Source: an uncultured Eubacteriales bacterium
GTDB lineage: Bacteria > Bacillota > Clostridia > Lachnospirales > Anaerotignaceae
DNA length: 7,556 nt
Reading direction: 5' to 3'
NCBI GenBank assembly: GCA_934256695.1
Contig: CAKQPE010000099.1
Coordinates: 1 to 7,556 of the forward strand
Positions 5,739-7,556 of the stretch are shown here, in pieces. The notes below the pieces were generated by a model. It saw nothing but the letters and a program-made list of their open reading frames with translations. It did not search any database and had not been told where the DNA came from. The number at the start of each line of letters is the position of its first letter. The first letter of the stretch is position 1. Made by a program: the position numbers and the translations under genes.

Positions 5739-7188
5739 TGTTGTTATCCTCCTTGTCGCAATGTGACGGAACCGATGCAGGATAATTACCTGTAAAGCAA
5801 GCGTCACAGTATCCGAAATCTTTACCCAGTCTAAGCTTTGCAAGTTTGTCTATTCCGAGATAACCAAGCGAATCAAGACCTGAAATTTCCGCTATTTCCT
5901 CCGGAGTATGCTTGCAGGCAATAAGCTTGTCCCTTGTAGGCACATCTACACCGTAATAGCAAGGCCATTTAAACGGCGGTGAACTTACTCTCATATGTAC
6001 CTCTTTTGCACCGGCATGTCTGAGTATTTTAACAAGTCTGGCAATAGTTGTTCCTCTTACTATAGAGTCATCAACCATTATTACCCTCTTGCCTTCAACA
6101 GCACTTTTAAGTGCATTGAGTTTAATTTTTACTCCATCTTCTCTGGCAGACTGCGTAGGGCTTATGAAAGTTCTGCCTATGTATCTGTTTTTAACAAGAC
6201 CCTTGCCATAAGGAATACCGCTCTGCTCTGCATAGCCTATAGCAGCATCAATACCGCTGTCCGGTACACCTATTACAAGGTCAGCCTCTACCGGATGCTC
6301 TATTGCAAGCTGACGTCCGGCTTCTCTCCTTGACTCATAAACGCTTACACCGTCAATATAACTATCCGGTCTTGCGAAATATATAAGTTCGAATATGCAT
6401 AAAGCACCCGGTTTTTTCTTGCAGTGAGTTTTGATTGAACGTATTCCGTTTTCATCAATTACAACTATTTCGCCCGGCTCTACATCTCTAACAAATTCCG
6501 CACCTACCGAATCCAAAGCACAGGTTTCGGAGCTTAAAATATAGGAGTTTCCTCTTTTTCCTATTACAAGTGGTCTTATTCCGTAAGGATCACGGCAGCC
6601 GATAAGTTTTTTAGGGCTCATAACAAGGAGTGCATAGCTTCCTTCTATAACGTCCATCATTCGGCTTACGGCTTCTTCTATTGAAGGATTTTTAACTCTT
6701 TCTCTGGCTATAACATATGCCATAACCTCTGTATCTATGGTTGTCTGGAAAATACAGCCTTCGCTTTCAAACTTTTCTCTCAGCTCAAGAGCATTAACAA
6801 GATTACCATTATGACAAACAGTAAGAGCTCCTTTAAGATATTTTGATACAAGAGGCTGTGTATTCTGACGCAGGCTTCCGCCTGCTGTTGAATATCTAAC
6901 GTGTCCTACAGCAATCTTACCTGTAAGTTTATCCAAAACTTCTGTATTAAATACTTCAGGCACAAGACCCATATCCTTGTACTGCTTTACTACCGTATCA
7001 TCTGTTACGGCAATACCGCAACTTTCCTGTCCTCTGTGCTGAAGTGAGAAAAGACCGTAATAAACAACTCTGCCACTGTCTTCGTCATCATTGTTGTAGA
7101 TACCGAAAACACCACATTCTTCTTTAAGTTCATCTTTATCTGAATAACCCTGTGTATCAGCAATAGTTCCTATTGTTTTATCAATCAT
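5695..7188 (-). CDS. purF: Amidophosphoribosyltransferase PurF (iron-sulfur type)
   Basis: PurF catalyses the committed step of purine synthesis: PRPP plus glutamine gives 5-phosphoribosylamine. From the ATG at 7188 the product has 497 residues. The glutaminase domain starts at catalytic Cys25 (CGVFG) after a 24-residue propeptide ending KEE, expected to be removed; further Ntn motifs are SLQHRGQES, GHVRYSTAG and HNGNLVN. The phosphoribosyltransferase domain has the PRPP loop VIMVDDSIVRGTT at 369-381. Cysteines 264, 410, 461 and 464 (including YCDAC) match the 4Fe-4S ligands of the Bacillus enzyme, a class associated with oxygen sensitivity. An upstream in-frame ATG at 7206 has its Shine-Dalgarno too close. 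The ATG at 7188 has AAGGA seven bases away and forms an ATGA overlap with the purC stop. After GNYP the protein carries a polar tail whose codons include the purB start. Confidence 0.96.
   Translation of the reverse strand: MIDKTIGTIADTQGYSDKDELKEECGVFGIYNNDDEDSGRVVYYGLFSLQHRGQESCGIAVTDDTVVKQYKDMGLVPEVFNTEVLDKLTGKIAVGHVRYSTAGGSLRQNTQPLVSKYLKGALTVCHNGNLVNALELREKFESEGCIFQTTIDTEVMAYVIARERVKNPSIEEAVSRMMDVIEGSYALLVMSPKKLIGCRDPYGIRPLVIGKRGNSYILSSETCALDSVGAEFVRDVEPGEIVVIDENGIRSIKTHCKKKPGALCIFELIYFARPDSYIDGVSVYESRREAGRQLAIEHPVEADLVIGVPDSGIDAAIGYAEQSGIPYGKGLVKNRYIGRTFISPTQSAREDGVKIKLNALKSAVEGKRVIMVDDSIVRGTTIARLVKILRHAGAKEVHMRVSSPPFKWPCYYGVDVPTRDKLIACKHTPEEIAEISGLDSLGYLGIDKLAKLRLGKDFGYCDACFTGNYPASVPSHCDKEDNNNEIEIRKPPKFTIL
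5748..5754 (-). promoter_or_regulatory. Ribosome binding site of purB, inside purF
   Basis: The minus strand carries AAGGAGG with a nine-base spacer to the ATG at 5738. It lies within the C-terminal codons of purF and fixes the purB start at 5738 rather than 5843. Confidence 0.88.
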
Positions 7189-7556
7189 TTTGTTATCCTT
7201 CTCCATACTTCCTGATATGCTTCTTCTACATTGCCAAGGTCTCTGCGGAAACGGTCTTTGTCAAGTTTTTCATTTGTTTCCGCATCCCAAAGTCTGCAAG
7301 TGTCAGGTGAAATTTCATCAGCAAGAATTACTCTGCCGTCATAACGTCCGAACTCGATTTTAAAGTCAATAAGCTTAATTCCGACATTAAGGAAGAATTT
7401 TTTGAGAAGCTCATTAATTTTGAGAGCCTGTTCTGCAATAGAATCAATTTCTTCTTTTGTTGCCACACCGATAGCAAGAGCCTGATAAGTGTTAATCATA
7501 GGATCGCCGAGAGCATCGTTTTTGTAAGAGAACTCAAGAATAGGGTTTTTAAGAGC
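7185..7556 (-). CDS. purC: SAICAR synthetase PurC (C-terminal part, cut by window edge)
   Basis: PurC joins aspartate to CAIR using ATP to form SAICAR, the substrate that PurB then cleaves. The last 123 residues are present, about half of the usual 235 or so. The frame is open to the window edge, beginning within the conserved ILEFSYKNDALGDP segment. The SAICAR synthetase signature LIDFKIEFG is followed by the ILADEISPDTCRLWD stretch that lines the active site and then LDKDRFRRDLG. The internal methionine at 7499 is not the start. The stop codon overlaps the purF ATG as ATGA. The operon promoter and any upstream regulation lie outside the window. Confidence 0.97.
   Translation of the reverse strand, partial: ALKNPILEFSYKNDALGDPMINTYQALAIGVATKEEIDSIAEQALKINELLKKFFLNVGIKLIDFKIEFGRYDGRVILADEISPDTCRLWDAETNEKLDKDRFRRDLGNVEEAYQEVWRRITK
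7196..7204 (-). promoter_or_regulatory. Ribosome binding site of purF, inside purC
   Basis: The minus strand reads GGAGAAGGA and then seven bases to the ATG at 7188. This favours that start over the ATG at 7206, and the resulting ATGA junction with purC is typical of translational coupling. Confidence 0.7.

Noticed and set aside
5739..5843. N-terminal extension of PurB from an upstream ATG
   Set aside because: The 35 extra residues do not resemble PurB and are purF codons read in another frame. The ATG at 5738 has an excellent ribosome binding site and the family N-terminus.
5995..6333. Plus-strand frame inside purF
   Set aside because: Antisense shadow; PurF motifs on the other strand account for this sequence.

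Overview
This 7.6 kb window looks like an ordinary chromosomal housekeeping segment of an AT-rich, low-GC Firmicute of class Clostridia. Order Lachnospirales is most likely. This rests on a NusA that ends after KH2 with an acidic tail and has no C-terminal AR repeats, the rimP-nusA-ylxR-ylxQ gene order, strong AGGAGG-type ribosome binding sites, and a PurA of the divergent form I recall from Lachnospiraceae. No mobile element, CRISPR array, rRNA/tRNA gene or defence-like gene was seen.

Layout, right to left along the minus strand. From 7556 to 4305 runs a tightly coupled purine operon: purC (C-terminal part only), purF and purB. Its genes overlap by 4 and 44 bases, and a strong bidirectional terminator at 4225-4255 follows. 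Convergent to it, on the plus strand, is one short orphan gene (3818-4219). It encodes a small protein with a single N-terminal membrane segment that I cannot assign to a family. A 196-base divergent intergenic region separates it from purA (2344-3621), which has its own candidate promoter.

Downstream of purA is a near-consensus promoter (2306-2334), a leader with an intrinsic-terminator-like hairpin (2254-2278), and then the translation/transcription operon rimP, nusA, rnpM (ylxR) and ylxQ, which runs off the left edge. In other Firmicutes infB would be expected next.

How the genes work together. PurF makes phosphoribosylamine, the committed step. PurC makes SAICAR and PurB splits it to AICAR. 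PurA then converts IMP to adenylosuccinate, and PurB, acting a second time, releases AMP. The window therefore holds the first step, two consecutive middle steps and both steps of the AMP branch. The second operon groups 30S maturation (RimP), transcription elongation/termination (NusA), an RNase P modulator (RnpM) and a K-turn-type RNA-binding protein (YlxQ).

I found no clear new biological system. The points most worth a second look are the probable NusA-responsive attenuator ahead of rimP, the orphan membrane-anchored protein, the divergent PurA active-site segments, and the 44-base purF/purB overlap.
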